DNA from: Desulfosporosinus meridiei DSM 13257
GTDB taxonomy: Bacteria; Bacillota; Desulfitobacteriia; Desulfitobacteriales; Desulfitobacteriaceae
Assembly: GCF_000231385.2 (NCBI RefSeq)
Contig: NC_018515.1
Span: forward strand, 452,501-516,500
DNA length: 64,000 nt
Direction: 5' to 3'
Positions 1 through 10,114 of this stretch are shown piece by piece (within the stretch, counting starts at the first letter, position 1; each line of letters begins with the position of its first letter). A model generated the notes under the pieces. The model searched no databases and was not told where the DNA came from. It saw only the letters and a program-made list of their open reading frames with translations. The translations under genes were made by a program, and so were the position numbers.

Positions 1-417
1 CAGGAAAGATATGCCCCCACCAGGAAGCCACAGTCTGGACAAAGCGCCGTCGTGATAGGTGAACCCCTCTTTGCTTCTTGCATGGCTGCTTGTCTGCTTA
101 ATGACTTTGGGCTTAACTATGTTAAAACAGCCAGCCTGATAAAAATGGATAGGCGAATGGAGAAAGTTTATCAGGAAAAGTCGCTTTCCCATGTCCACTT
201 GTTTGAAGACAAGGAAGCCCTTGCCCGGTGGATCGAAATAATACGGCCGGATATCATTGTTGGTGACCCGCTTTATCAGAGACTCCTGGGCCCAGGCTCT
301 GCCCAATATGTGTCTATTCCACAAGTAGGCTTGAGCGGATCTATCTATACTGGGATGGATTACGAGTATATCGGAAAAAGAGGCTATGACTATTTAGCTT
401 CTTTTATCGCAGGATAA
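1..417 (+). CDS. Nitrogenase component 1-like oxidoreductase, C-terminal part (truncated by window edge)
   Basis: The frame is open from base 1 to the TAA at 415-417, so the gene starts before the window and only about 138 C-terminal residues are seen. The visible part holds an alternating beta/alpha pattern (VIGEPLFA, then RPDIIVGDPL about 70 residues later) and ends with IPQVGLSG and an aromatic-rich helix, like the last Rossmann-type domain of nitrogenase component 1 (NifD/NifE/BchN-type) proteins. No P-cluster or cofactor cysteines fall in this fragment, so its exact role cannot be told. It is 140 bp upstream of a cobO-type gene. Family assignment is by general pattern only. Confidence 0.5.
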   Translation, partial: QERYAPTRKPQSGQSAVVIGEPLFASCMAACLLNDFGLNYVKTASLIKMDRRMEKVYQEKSLSHVHLFEDKEALARWIEIIRPDIIVGDPLYQRLLGPGSAQYVSIPQVGLSGSIYTGMDYEYIGKRGYDYLASFIAG

Positions 418-560
418 CTTTTAATATTGGAGGAGCGTACCTTACAAGGGCGAGAATATCAAATTCTTTGTTGTATTGGGGTACCACTCCGCCTTGTAGA
501 AGTAGAGTCTCATGATTGGACAAGTTTTAAGTACTAAGTCAAAAGAAGGGAGACAAAAGC

Positions 561-1091
561 ATGGAACAAGGACTTATCCATATTTATACCGGTGCTGGAA
601 AGGGTAAGACCACGGCAGCAATTGGGTTAGGAATCAGAGCCTATGGGCAGGGACTTAAGGTTAATATGGTTCAATTTTTAAAAGGATGGGATACCGGAGA
701 AATGAAAGTTATCGCCGCCTTAGAACCCCACTTTCAAATCTTTCGTTACAAAGAAAATGACAAATTTGTTTGGGAAATGAGCGATGAAGAAACAGGTAGT
801 TTGAAAAGAGAAATGCGGGTTTGTCTGAATTATGCTATTGAGGCAATCATGAGCGAGGAGTGGGACATGGTCATCCTGGATGAGATTATGGCTGCTGTGA
901 ATTATCGTTTTCTACCGCTGGCGGAAGTAGTTGAGGCAGTAAAGAACAAACCTAAAAAACTCGAACTGATTTTGACAGGGAGAGATGCTCCAGTAAAGTT
1001 AATCGAATTAGCGGATTATGTCTCAGAAATAACCTCTCTCAAACATCCCATGGAAAAGGGCATAATGGCGCGAGTGGGAATTGAATATTAA
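561..1091 (+). CDS. cobO: Cob(I)yrinic acid a,c-diamide adenosyltransferase (CobO/BtuR type)
   Basis: A 176-residue protein, the usual length for the CobA/CobO/BtuR family, which transfers the 5'-deoxyadenosyl group of ATP to the cobalt of corrinoids. The family P-loop GAGKGKTT is at residues 11-18, and VILDEIMAAV near residue 105 is the acidic second motif. The ATG has an AGAAGGGAGA ribosome site 8-10 bases upstream. It stands alone, followed by a hairpin at 1117-1161. Adenosylcobalamin supply fits the corrinoid-dependent systems further along. A short BtuR homologue could also work in salvage rather than de novo synthesis. Confidence 0.9.
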   Translation: MEQGLIHIYTGAGKGKTTAAIGLGIRAYGQGLKVNMVQFLKGWDTGEMKVIAALEPHFQIFRYKENDKFVWEMSDEETGSLKREMRVCLNYAIEAIMSEEWDMVILDEIMAAVNYRFLPLAEVVEAVKNKPKKLELILTGRDAPVKLIELADYVSEITSLKHPMEKGIMARVGIEY

Positions 1092-1116
1092 AATTTGTCT
1101 GTGCCTAATAAAGATC

Positions 1117-1161
1117 GTGGGGCGGTAAAAAGCTTGTTTTTCAAGCTCTTTAGCGCCCCAC
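1117..1161 (+). terminator. Hairpin after cobO
   Basis: Outer arms GTGGGGCG (1117-1124) and CGCCCCAC (1154-1161) enclose a second stem AGCTTG/CAAGCT. The following T-run is weak (CTTTAATC), so it may act as a terminator only modestly. Confidence 0.55.
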
Positions 1162-1408
1162 TTTAATCAAAGCCGTTAAAAACATTAGAGGTTACGCCTC
1201 GATTTTTACAAGAGTCGGATTTGCTGTCCGCAGTATTTTTCTATATTATCAAATAGAATGCGATCTTTATTTTTTTTTTATGCTCTTTACTTAAATTTTT
1301 ACATCATTTATATGTACAAAAGCACTATAATTAAGGCTGCATTTAGTATGTTTGTTTAAGTTTGTCAGACAATAATGATCTAGACCGTAAATAATGAGGG
1401 TGATAAGG
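1162..1408. other. Intergenic region before kdpD
   Basis: AT-rich stretch without a credible gene. It must carry the promoter of the kdpD-ktrA operon, but I see no unambiguous -35/-10 pair and no recognisable riboswitch, including none of the c-di-AMP (ydaO) type sometimes found before potassium genes. Confidence 0.4.
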
Positions 1409-4084
1409 ATGCCAAAGGGAAAACTTACAATATTCTTAGGAGCAGCATACGGGGTTGGAAAAACTTATGCCATGTTAGAAGCGGCTATAGGAAGGTTGTC
1501 AGAAGGTATAGATGTCGTTGTGGGTTTCGTTGAGACTCACAGTAGAACAGATACTGAGGCAATGGTTCAGAAATTAACGGTCATTCCCACAAGATATCTG
1601 AACTATAAGGGTAAGATTTCTCGAGAAATGGATCTGGAAGCTGTCTTGACAAGGCATCCACAACTTGTCTTAATTGATGAATTGGCTCATACGAACGCAG
1701 AGGGATCACGGCATAAAAAACGTTATATGGATGTCAAAGAATTATTGTCAGAAGGCATCAATGTATATACGACAATGAATATTCAGGACTTAGAAACCCT
1801 GAATGATATCGTAGCTCAAATTACTGGGGTAACTGTAGGAGAGACAGTACCTGACCAGATGCTAGAAATAGCCTCCCAAATTCAGTTGATCGATATTCCC
1901 CCCGAGGAGTTAATTCAAAGGCTAAAAGATGGTAAGGTGCATGTTCCCGATCAGGAAACAGAGGGCTTTAAAAATTTCTTTCGGATGGGCAATATTAACG
2001 CTTTGAGAGAATTAGCTCTCCGCTATACTGCGCAACGCGTAGATCGTCAGCTGGAATCTTATCGGAGAGTCCACGGGATAGCCGTACCCTGGCCTACAGG
2101 AGAGAAGATTTTGGTCTGCATAAGTGCCAGTCCCTTTTCAGCGCAGTTAATTCGGATAGCTAAAAGAATGACAGAGAAAGTACAAGGGGAGTTATTAGCC
2201 GTCCATGTGGAAACTCTGCGCCGCTTCCCCAGTAGTGAGGCAGAAAAAGATTCTATGGCTAAAAATCTCCGTTTGGCGGAGGAATTAGGTGCGGAAATTA
2301 TTGGTTTAACAGGGAACGGTGTTGCTGAGGCAATTCTAGAAGCAGCCAAAAAACGCAATGTATCCCAGATAATTATTGGCAAGCCCGAGCATACCCGTTT
2401 TTGGGAGATCTTGCATGGATCCGTCGTGGACAAGGTAATTCGACAAAGTCAAGGAATTAGCATCCATGTTATCCCTGGGAATAAGCAGGAGGTAGGCCTG
2501 TCGCAAATTCATAGATTGAAGAAAAACGAAGATACTGGAGCTAAGACTCAGCAGAGGATTTTTCCACAGATTATTCCTTATTTGGTCTCAGGCCTGATGA
2601 TTACTCTCATGACCTTATTTTTTAGGGGATTAAGTCCTTTTTTTGGCCTGGTTAATATTTCCTTAGCTTACGTACTTCCTATTCTAATCAGTGCTGCTCG
2701 CTGGGGGACTCTGCCAGCCATTGCAACGGCCTTAATGGGAACGATTGCCTTTGATCTCTTCTTTGTCCCTCCAATTTTTAAGTTTACGGTGGCAGACCTT
2801 CGTTATCTCATTAGCTTTGCTATTTTCCTGTGGGTAGGTGTGATTACGGGAACTCTATCAGACCGCTTAAAAAAGCAAGTAAACTATTCCCGGCAAAGGC
2901 AGAACAGCATTTCTGCACTTTATTCTCTAAGCCGGGATATAGCCGCTGTCGATGACCTAGAAGCCGTGTTAGACAGTATCGTCAGTAATGTCTCGAAAAC
3001 CCTAGAGGGACAAGTAATGTTGCTTTTGCCCAATGAACAGGCCCAACTTGCCTTAAGAAAGAATTCCGGATCCGATGATTTCTTAGATCGGCAGGAACTT
3101 TCAGTTGCCACTTGGGTCTATGAAAGGGGACTAAAAGCAGGCAGCGGAACGGAGACTTTGGGAACTGCTAAGGCCTTATACCTGCCACTGCGCACAGAGC
3201 AGGGAATGCAAGGAGTTCTGGGAATATATAGCAGTGACCGAAAGGCGAATTTAGATCCTGAAAGATTTCGCTTATTAGAAGCCTTTACAGGATTAGCTGC
3301 TATGGCCATCAATCGAGTCAAATTGGCGGAGCAGGCCAGAGAATCTCTTTCCTTAATTGAATCTGAACGCTTACGCACGGCACTTTTTAATTCCCTTTCT
3401 CATGATTTGCGCACACCTCTGGCTTCTATTATCGGAGGAGTCACAGGGTTGTTAGAAGATCAAAATCTCGTCTATAGCCCCGAGGTTCGCAAAGAGTTGC
3501 TAAAAACCATTCTTCATGGAGCTGAACGAATGAATCGTTTTATTAGTAACTTGTTAGATATGGCACGGTTAGAAAGTGGGATGCTGCGCTTAAAGAAAGA
3601 TTGGTGTGATCTTCAAGATATTGTCGGAGTGGCAATTAAGAGATTGGGAGACACCTTAACTCGACGACCTCTGGACATTAATATCCAGGAAAATCTGCCC
3701 TTAGTCCAGGCAGATGGAATCTTGATCGAGCAGGTGTTGGTCAACCTGCTGGATAATGCCCTTAAGTACTCTGAAGCAGCAAGTAAAATTAAGGTATCCA
3801 TCCGGCAACAAGAAAATCATCTGGAAATTGTGGTCTCTAACCGGGGTCAAAGCATTCCTGAAACAGATTTAAGCAAGGTTTTTGATAAGTTTTATCGGCT
3901 CAGTTCCCCGCTGCAAGTAAGTGGAACTGGGCTTGGACTGGCCATTTGTAAAGGATTCATCGAAGCACATGGCGGAAACATTTGGGCCGAAAACAATACA
4001 CTCGGCGGGGTGACAATTACCTTTACTTTGCCATTAACCAACCAATTTTTGGGGATCGTACCCGAGATGGATGAAGGGGAGTAA
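1409..4084 (+). CDS. kdpD: Osmosensitive K+ channel sensor histidine kinase KdpD
   Basis: Full-length KdpD of 891 residues. The N-terminal KdpD domain has the Walker A-like GAAYGVGKT at residues 11-19 and the family signature DELAHTNAEG. A universal-stress-protein domain follows (about 220-350), then four membrane segments (about 385-490), a GAF-like region, the H-box LSHDLRTPL with phospho-acceptor His665, the N-box NLLDNALKYS and the G-box GTGLGLAIC. The ATG at 1409 is preferred over the in-frame ATG at 1394 because GAGGG lies 8 bases before it. KdpD classically controls kdpFABC. Here its operon instead continues with kdpE and the Ktr uptake genes. The frame ends inside the kdpE ribosome site. 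Confidence 0.93.
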   Translation: MPKGKLTIFLGAAYGVGKTYAMLEAAIGRLSEGIDVVVGFVETHSRTDTEAMVQKLTVIPTRYLNYKGKISREMDLEAVLTRHPQLVLIDELAHTNAEGSRHKKRYMDVKELLSEGINVYTTMNIQDLETLNDIVAQITGVTVGETVPDQMLEIASQIQLIDIPPEELIQRLKDGKVHVPDQETEGFKNFFRMGNINALRELALRYTAQRVDRQLESYRRVHGIAVPWPTGEKILVCISASPFSAQLIRIAKRMTEKVQGELLAVHVETLRRFPSSEAEKDSMAKNLRLAEELGAEIIGLTGNGVAEAILEAAKKRNVSQIIIGKPEHTRFWEILHGSVVDKVIRQSQGISIHVIPGNKQEVGLSQIHRLKKNEDTGAKTQQRIFPQIIPYLVSGLMITLMTLFFRGLSPFFGLVNISLAYVLPILISAARWGTLPAIATALMGTIAFDLFFVPPIFKFTVADLRYLISFAIFLWVGVITGTLSDRLKKQVNYSRQRQNSISALYSLSRDIAAVDDLEAVLDSIVSNVSKTLEGQVMLLLPNEQAQLALRKNSGSDDFLDRQELSVATWVYERGLKAGSGTETLGTAKALYLPLRTEQGMQGVLGIYSSDRKANLDPERFRLLEAFTGLAAMAINRVKLAEQARESLSLIESERLRTALFNSLSHDLRTPLASIIGGVTGLLEDQNLVYSPEVRKELLKTILHGAERMNRFISNLLDMARLESGMLRLKKDWCDLQDIVGVAIKRLGDTLTRRPLDINIQENLPLVQADGILIEQVLVNLLDNALKYSEAASKIKVSIRQQENHLEIVVSNRGQSIPETDLSKVFDKFYRLSSPLQVSGTGLGLAICKGFIEAHGGNIWAENNTLGGVTITFTLPLTNQFLGIVPEMDEGE

Positions 4085-4085
4085 G

Positions 4086-4769
4086 ATGGAAAACAAAGGT
4101 CAGCGGATTCTGATTATTGATGATGAAACCCAAATCAGGAAATTTTTAAGAGTGGCCTTAACCAGTCATGGATATGTGGTCAAAGATGCTAAGACGGGTA
4201 AAGAGGGTCTTGAGGAAGTTGCTATTTTCAGTCCGGATTTAGTAGTTCTGGATTTAGGGTTGCCTGATCTTGACGGGATAGAGGTAGTGCGTATACTGCG
4301 AGAATGGACAAAAGTACCTATTATCATTTTATCGGTCAATGAACAAGAGAATGATAAGATTACCGCTCTGGATGTTGGGGCAGATGATTATGTGACGAAA
4401 CCCTTTGGCATGGGTGAATTACTGGCTCGAATTCGAGCGGCAATGCGTCACAGCAAAGGAGTAGAGGAACAGCCGGTTTTGCATTTTGCTGACTTGTCCA
4501 TCGATTTTTTGCATCGCCGGGTTACCAGAGATGATCAAGAGATCAAGCTTACCTTGACAGAATATGAAATTGTTAAGAATTTGGCGATTAATGCTGGAAA
4601 GGTATTAACCCACAGCTATCTACTGCGCACGGTATGGGGACCCTCCTATGAGAAGGAAGTACAGTATTTACGGGTTTATATTGGCCAGATTAGGAGAAAG
4701 TTGGAACTTGATCCATCCCGTCCACAGCATATTATCACTGAATCAGGGGTAGGATATCGTTTGTTGTAA
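4086..4769 (+). CDS. kdpE: KdpE-type response regulator
   Basis: OmpR/PhoB-family regulator of 227 residues: receiver domain with acidic pair D12/D13, phospho-acceptor D56 in VVLDLGLPD and the conserved Lys in TKPFGMGEL, then a winged-helix DNA-binding domain ending in ITESGVGYRLL. The start at 4086 follows GGGGAG formed by the last codons of kdpD, so the two genes are translationally coupled. KdpE is the cognate partner of KdpD. With no kdpFABC nearby, its likely target is this operon's own ktr genes. Confidence 0.92.
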   Translation: MENKGQRILIIDDETQIRKFLRVALTSHGYVVKDAKTGKEGLEEVAIFSPDLVVLDLGLPDLDGIEVVRILREWTKVPIIILSVNEQENDKITALDVGADDYVTKPFGMGELLARIRAAMRHSKGVEEQPVLHFADLSIDFLHRRVTRDDQEIKLTLTEYEIVKNLAINAGKVLTHSYLLRTVWGPSYEKEVQYLRVYIGQIRRKLELDPSRPQHIITESGVGYRLL

Positions 4770-4794
4770 TAGACTCACTTGGAGGGAATAGGAA

Positions 4795-6129
4795 TTGAAC
4801 GCATTGGGAAAATTTATGTCACCGTCTAGAGTTTTAGTTTTTGGATTTGCTCTTCTAATTCTGTTTGGGGCCTTATTGCTGACTTTGCCACAAGCAACTC
4901 AGGATGGATTGGGTTTGCCTTTTTTAAATGCAGCGTTTACAGCGACTTCGGCCGTTTGTGTGACAGGATTAGTGGTTGTGGATACGGGGACGACATTTTC
5001 GATTTTTGGGCAATGGATCATCCTGTTCCTGATTCAAGTGGGTGGACTGGGATTTATGACCTTTGCAACTTTGTTTGCCATGATTTTGGGAAAAAGAATT
5101 ACTCTTAAGGAACGATTGTTATTGCAGGAGGCCTTAAACCAGTTTTCCGTCGAAGGGATTGTTCGCTTAACTAAGTCTGTCTTGCAGATTTCCTTTGCCA
5201 TTGAGGCCATTGGCGCAGTCATTCTCACCTTACGGTGGCATTCGGATTATGGTTGGAGTAAAGCATTATATTATGGTGTGTTTCATTCAATTTCTGCGTT
5301 TAATAACGCGGGTATCGATCTTTTTGGCAATTTCTCTAGCTTAACAGCTTTTGTGGGCGACCCGATAGTTAATATTACCATCATGCTTTTGATAATTTGC
5401 GGAGGCTTGGGTTTTATTGTTTTGGCAGAAATACTGCAACATCGGAAAAAGTTTAGACTTCATACAAAAATCGTCCTTCAGGTTTCCGGGGCGCTGATCT
5501 TATTAGGGGCAGTGTTTATTTTTATTATGGAGTACTCAAATCCTATGACTTTAGGGCCCCTTCCTTTAGGGACAAAGGTACTGGCAGCCTTCTTTCAATC
5601 CGTATCTCCTCGGACAGCGGGCTTTAACACCATCAATCTGGCAGGTATGTATGACACAACCTTACTCTCTGTGATTGTACTCATGTTTATTGGAGCTTCT
5701 CCGGGGGGGACAGGGGGCGGAATTAAAACTACGACCTTTATTTCCATCGTTTTATCCGTATTAAGCACCTATCGCAGTGATCCTCATGTAGTTTTAGAGG
5801 GGCGGACTTTGCCTAGGGATGTGATTCAAAAGGCTTGGGCAATTACAACTACAGCAGTAATTCTGGTTTTCGTAATCTTATCAATTCTATCCTACACGGA
5901 GAACTCAGATTTGCTGACCGTCCTTTTTGAGGTGACTTCTGCCTTTGGAACTGTGGGTCTATCTTTGGGTATTACCCCCACTCTTTCCTCTGTCGGCAAA
6001 GTGGCGATTATTTTAACCATGTTTATCGGCCGGGTTGGGCCCTTAACCTTGGCATTTGTACTTTCCCAGAAAAAGAACCAACAGGCCGGACATGTTAAGT
6101 ACCCAGACGAACGGATTTTAATTGGGTAG
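4795..6129 (+). CDS. ktrB: Potassium uptake protein KtrB (TrkH/KtrB family)
   Basis: Membrane channel subunit of 444 residues, matching KtrB length rather than the longer TrkH. It shows the four-fold MPM arrangement with selectivity-filter loops such as SAVCVTGLVV (about residue 58) and SAFGTVGLS near the end, and a gating-loop region GASPGGTGGGIKT. Translation starts at a TTG with GGAGGGA 8 bases upstream. It carries out Na+-dependent K+ uptake together with KtrA, encoded immediately downstream. This is the transporter that KdpDE most likely regulates here. Confidence 0.92.
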   Translation: MNALGKFMSPSRVLVFGFALLILFGALLLTLPQATQDGLGLPFLNAAFTATSAVCVTGLVVVDTGTTFSIFGQWIILFLIQVGGLGFMTFATLFAMILGKRITLKERLLLQEALNQFSVEGIVRLTKSVLQISFAIEAIGAVILTLRWHSDYGWSKALYYGVFHSISAFNNAGIDLFGNFSSLTAFVGDPIVNITIMLLIICGGLGFIVLAEILQHRKKFRLHTKIVLQVSGALILLGAVFIFIMEYSNPMTLGPLPLGTKVLAAFFQSVSPRTAGFNTINLAGMYDTTLLSVIVLMFIGASPGGTGGGIKTTTFISIVLSVLSTYRSDPHVVLEGRTLPRDVIQKAWAITTTAVILVFVILSILSYTENSDLLTVLFEVTSAFGTVGLSLGITPTLSSVGKVAIILTMFIGRVGPLTLAFVLSQKKNQQAGHVKYPDERILIG

Positions 6130-6142
6130 GAGGAGAAAAGTT

Positions 6143-6793
6143 TTGCGCAAACAATTTGTAGTTATTGGCTTAGGTAGATTCGGAACCAGTGTTGCTAAAA
6201 CTCTTACTGCTTTGGGGCATGAGGTTCTTGCCTTAGATAAGAACGAACAGGCTGTTCAGTCTGTCATGCAGGATGTGACCCAAGCAGTCCAGGCTGATGG
6301 GCGTGAGGAGGATACCCTCAGGGGACTTGGCGTGCGAAATTTAGATGTCGCGATTGTTGCAATCGGTGATGATCTGGAGGCAAATATTCTAATTACCCTA
6401 ATGCTCAAAGAAATGGGCATACCCTATGTTGTAGCTAAGGCTCAGTCCGTACAACATGGCAAGGTGTTAGAGAAAATAGGGGCAGATAAAATTGTTTATC
6501 CGGAACAAGATATGGGGATTCGCTTGGCCAACAATTTTATCCGAACCAATGTCATGGATTTTATAGAGTTATCCTTAGACTACAGCATTTTTGAAATAAT
6601 TGCCCCCTCAAAGTTTGTGAATCAAACTCTCGGAAAATTGAACTTAAGAGCTGTCTATAAGATTAATGTGATGGCCATCAAAAAAAGTAAAGAGGAAATT
6701 GTGATTGCTCCAGGGGCCAATGCCCTGGTGGAAGAAAAAGATGTTTTAGTAATTGTTTGCAACAAAAAAGCTCTTTCCAAGTTGCCGGACTAA
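6143..6793 (+). CDS. ktrA: KtrA/TrkA-type RCK regulatory subunit
   Basis: Cytosolic gating-ring protein of 216 residues with N-terminal RCK_N Rossmann motif GLGRFGTSVA and a C-terminal RCK_C domain. It binds nucleotides and, in the family, c-di-AMP, and opens or closes KtrB. The TTG at 6143 is preferred because AGGAGGA lies 8 bases before it. An upstream in-frame TTG at 6122 overlaps ktrB but has no ribosome site. It is the last gene of the kdpDE-ktrBA operon, followed by a hairpin. Confidence 0.9.
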   Translation: MRKQFVVIGLGRFGTSVAKTLTALGHEVLALDKNEQAVQSVMQDVTQAVQADGREEDTLRGLGVRNLDVAIVAIGDDLEANILITLMLKEMGIPYVVAKAQSVQHGKVLEKIGADKIVYPEQDMGIRLANNFIRTNVMDFIELSLDYSIFEIIAPSKFVNQTLGKLNLRAVYKINVMAIKKSKEEIVIAPGANALVEEKDVLVIVCNKKALSKLPD

Positions 6794-6902
6794 TAACTAA
6801 TTATTTTATAAGTAGCCTAATCTCCGATTTAAGAGAATGGGTTATAGCGTTAGTTAACAAAAGATCCACTTTGATCAAACAAAATCTTAGAATTTTTTAA
6901 TA

Positions 6903-6928
6903 AGCCTTTCACTTAATTGTGAGAGGCT
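6903..6928 (+). terminator. Hairpin after the kdpDE-ktrBA operon
   Basis: Arms AGCCTTTCAC and GTGAGAGGCT pair with one G-U wobble. The T-run is short (CTTATC), so termination may be partial. Confidence 0.5.
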
Positions 6929-7048
6929 CTTATCATTGCATTGAGGGGGCAAAGTCCGGCCTTTTTTACTAATCTCGATCCAGTGGCGTTTCAATTTATT
7001 CAAACGCTTTCAAGAATAAAGAATGAAGTAGTTAGAATTTTCGAAAAT

Positions 7049-7062
7049 AGCATAAATGTAGT
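7049..7062. promoter_or_regulatory. 14-bp motif shared with the mtgA promoter region
   Basis: AGCATAAATGTAGT occurs here, 100 bp before the first BCCT gene, and again identically at 8893-8906 before the methyltransferase operon. Identity of 14 bases in two co-functional promoters suggests a regulator site, plausibly for the PocR/AraC protein encoded at 14921-16192. Confidence 0.4.
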
Positions 7063-7161
7063 AAAAGGAGCATCTTTGTAGCAATTTAGTTATAGAGAAA
7101 GATGTTAATATAAGAATATAATATGAAGTTTGAATTAATAATTTTATTCGGAGGCGTAAGA

Positions 7162-8682
7162 ATGGGTGGAAAAAAGAGTTATCTTGGCAAAATTGATCGT
7201 CCCATCTTTGCAACTTCTGTGATGATCATGGCTATGTTTGTTTTCTTCACACTAATTCAGCCTAAAGAGGCGGGTGAACTGTTCAGTACGGTACAGAAAT
7301 GTATTACTGAGTATTTCGGCTGGAGTTATTTGCTGGGAGTAGCTTTCTTCCTGTTTTTTGCACTGTTTATTGCTTTGAGCAAATACGGGAGTATTATTTT
7401 AGGCAAAGATGGCGAGGATCCAGAGTATAGTACTATAAGTTGGTTTGCTATGCTCTTTGCGGCTGGTATGGGAATTGGGTTGGTTTTTTGGGGAGTAGCT
7501 GAACCAATGAATCACTATACTAATCCACCTTTTGGTCAACCCTCTACGGTTGAATCAGCTCAGATAGCCATGCGCTACACGTTTTTTCACTGGGGTTTGC
7601 ATCCGTGGAGTGTTTTTGCGGTTGTAGGTTTAGCAATGGCCTATTTTCAGTTCCGAAAAGGTTTACCTGCTTTAGTGAGTTCTACTCTATATCCGCTAAT
7701 TGGAGAAAAGGGAATTAAGGGTTGGGTTGGAAAGTTAGTCGATACTTTGGCGGTATTCGCGACAATATTTGGTGTGGCAACTTCACTGGGATTAGGCGCT
7801 ATGCAGATTGGTACTGGGCTCAATTATGCTTATGGTCTTCCGACAGGAACTACGACAACGGTTGCTATTATTGTAGTTATTACCGTATTATTTATAACAT
7901 CTGCAGTAACTGGAATAGAACGAGGCATTAAATTTCTCAGCAATGCAAACATAATTCTACTCCTAATAATTTTAGCTTTTATGCTAATCATGGGGCCGAC
8001 TAAGTTTGTACTTAATGGTATTACAGAAACAATTGGATCCTATGCTCAAAACATTCTTCAAATGAGTTTTTGGGCTGATACCTACGAAACTAATCCGGGT
8101 TGGTTAGAGGGCTGGACCATCTTCTACTGGGCATGGTGGATTGCTTGGGGGCCGTTCGTGGGTGCATTTATTGCCCGTATTTCTAGAGGTCGGTCAGTAA
8201 GAGAATTTATATTCGGTGTGGTAATTGCACCGACCTTGATGAGCTTCATGTGGTTAGGAATCATGGGCAACAGCGCACTGTATATTGATGTTGTTCAACA
8301 TGGCACTATAGGGGCTCAAGTCGCTAAAGATATAAGTACAGCTATTTTTGCTATGTTCCATTATTATCCCCTGTCAGGTGTTCTGACAATCCTGACGACA
8401 TTAATCATAGCGGTCTTCTTTATTACATCTGCGGATTCTGCAACCTTTGTTATGGCTATGTTCACCTCAGGCGGGGACTTGAATCCTAAAGCCGGATTGA
8501 AGATTATCTGGGGACTCATTGAAGGCGCCGTTGCTATTGCTTTGATGATCGCCGGTGGACTGAGTGCGCTGCAGACAGCCTCGATTACTTCATCATTTCC
8601 ATTTATGTTTGTGATCTTGGCCATGGCTGTGTCAATTATTAAGGCCTTTCGAGAAGAAATGACGAATAACCTTCGTGAATAG
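7162..8682 (+). CDS. BCCT-family glycine betaine/quaternary-amine transporter
   Basis: A 506-residue protein with about 12 membrane segments and the BCCT signatures GLVFWGVAEP and the tryptophan-rich FYWAWWIAWGPFVGAFI, followed by ARISRGR. It imports betaine-type compounds by ion symport. The ATG at 7162 has CGGAGGCG 7-8 bases upstream. The in-frame ATG at 7123 lacks a site. Its position just before the MtrH/MttB methyltransferase genes implies import of a methyl donor for catabolism as well as osmoprotection. A strong terminator follows, so it is transcribed alone. Confidence 0.9.
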   Translation: MGGKKSYLGKIDRPIFATSVMIMAMFVFFTLIQPKEAGELFSTVQKCITEYFGWSYLLGVAFFLFFALFIALSKYGSIILGKDGEDPEYSTISWFAMLFAAGMGIGLVFWGVAEPMNHYTNPPFGQPSTVESAQIAMRYTFFHWGLHPWSVFAVVGLAMAYFQFRKGLPALVSSTLYPLIGEKGIKGWVGKLVDTLAVFATIFGVATSLGLGAMQIGTGLNYAYGLPTGTTTTVAIIVVITVLFITSAVTGIERGIKFLSNANIILLLIILAFMLIMGPTKFVLNGITETIGSYAQNILQMSFWADTYETNPGWLEGWTIFYWAWWIAWGPFVGAFIARISRGRSVREFIFGVVIAPTLMSFMWLGIMGNSALYIDVVQHGTIGAQVAKDISTAIFAMFHYYPLSGVLTILTTLIIAVFFITSADSATFVMAMFTSGGDLNPKAGLKIIWGLIEGAVAIALMIAGGLSALQTASITSSFPFMFVILAMAVSIIKAFREEMTNNLRE

Positions 8683-8730
8683 GAGTTTCAGGCAGATCTG
8701 AAAAGTGATAGCCGCTAAGAAATTTGATAA

Positions 8731-8776
8731 AAAGGCAACAAGCCCGCAAGAAACCTTGCGAGCTTGTTGCCTTTTT
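8731..8776 (+). terminator. Rho-independent terminator after BCCT gene
   Basis: A long stem built from AAAGGCAACAAGC and GCTTGTTGCCTTT (with CGCAAG/CTTGCG inside) is followed by a T-run. The A-rich 5' flank means it could work in both directions. Confidence 0.85.
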
Positions 8777-9090
8777 ATAACAGGTTTTAATCTTTTAAAA
8801 CTATACAATTGAAAAATATCATTAAATGTGAAAATACTAGCAAAAATCAAATAATCGGAATTTTCATTTTTGGCCTCAAATGTGGTAAAACGAGCATAAA
8901 TGTAGTGTTAATACGCTAGATGTATAGTGTTATGATAAATACATAGAACATAGCCTAAGAAATTGTTTAGGCAACTAGCATGTAAAGGGGGCTACTTGAG
9001 ATAAAGACGTGCGCTTGAATCATGTAAGTTCGTATCTCGATATACCAATTTACTTCGTCGTTCCACAAACAAAATAATGGAGGGATTTAA
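8777..9090. promoter_or_regulatory. Promoter region of the methyltransferase operon, with repeated motif
   Basis: No gene is present. The shared motif AGCATAAATGTAGT lies at 8893-8906. Looser direct copies flank it (AAATGTGGTAAAAC just upstream and GATGTATAGTGTTA about 25 bp downstream), giving roughly helical-turn spacing such as an activator might bind. The GGAGGG ribosome site of the next gene is at about 9079-9084. Confidence 0.4.
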
Positions 9091-10011
<921 letters not shown>

Positions 10012-10114
10012 AAAGTCAGCAAAGGCTAATTTTCATCCTCTGACGGTGCCGCCTAAAGCAGGGGCAGGGAGGTCTACCCTAATAATTATCAAACTTTAAA
10101 GGGGTGTTTAAACT

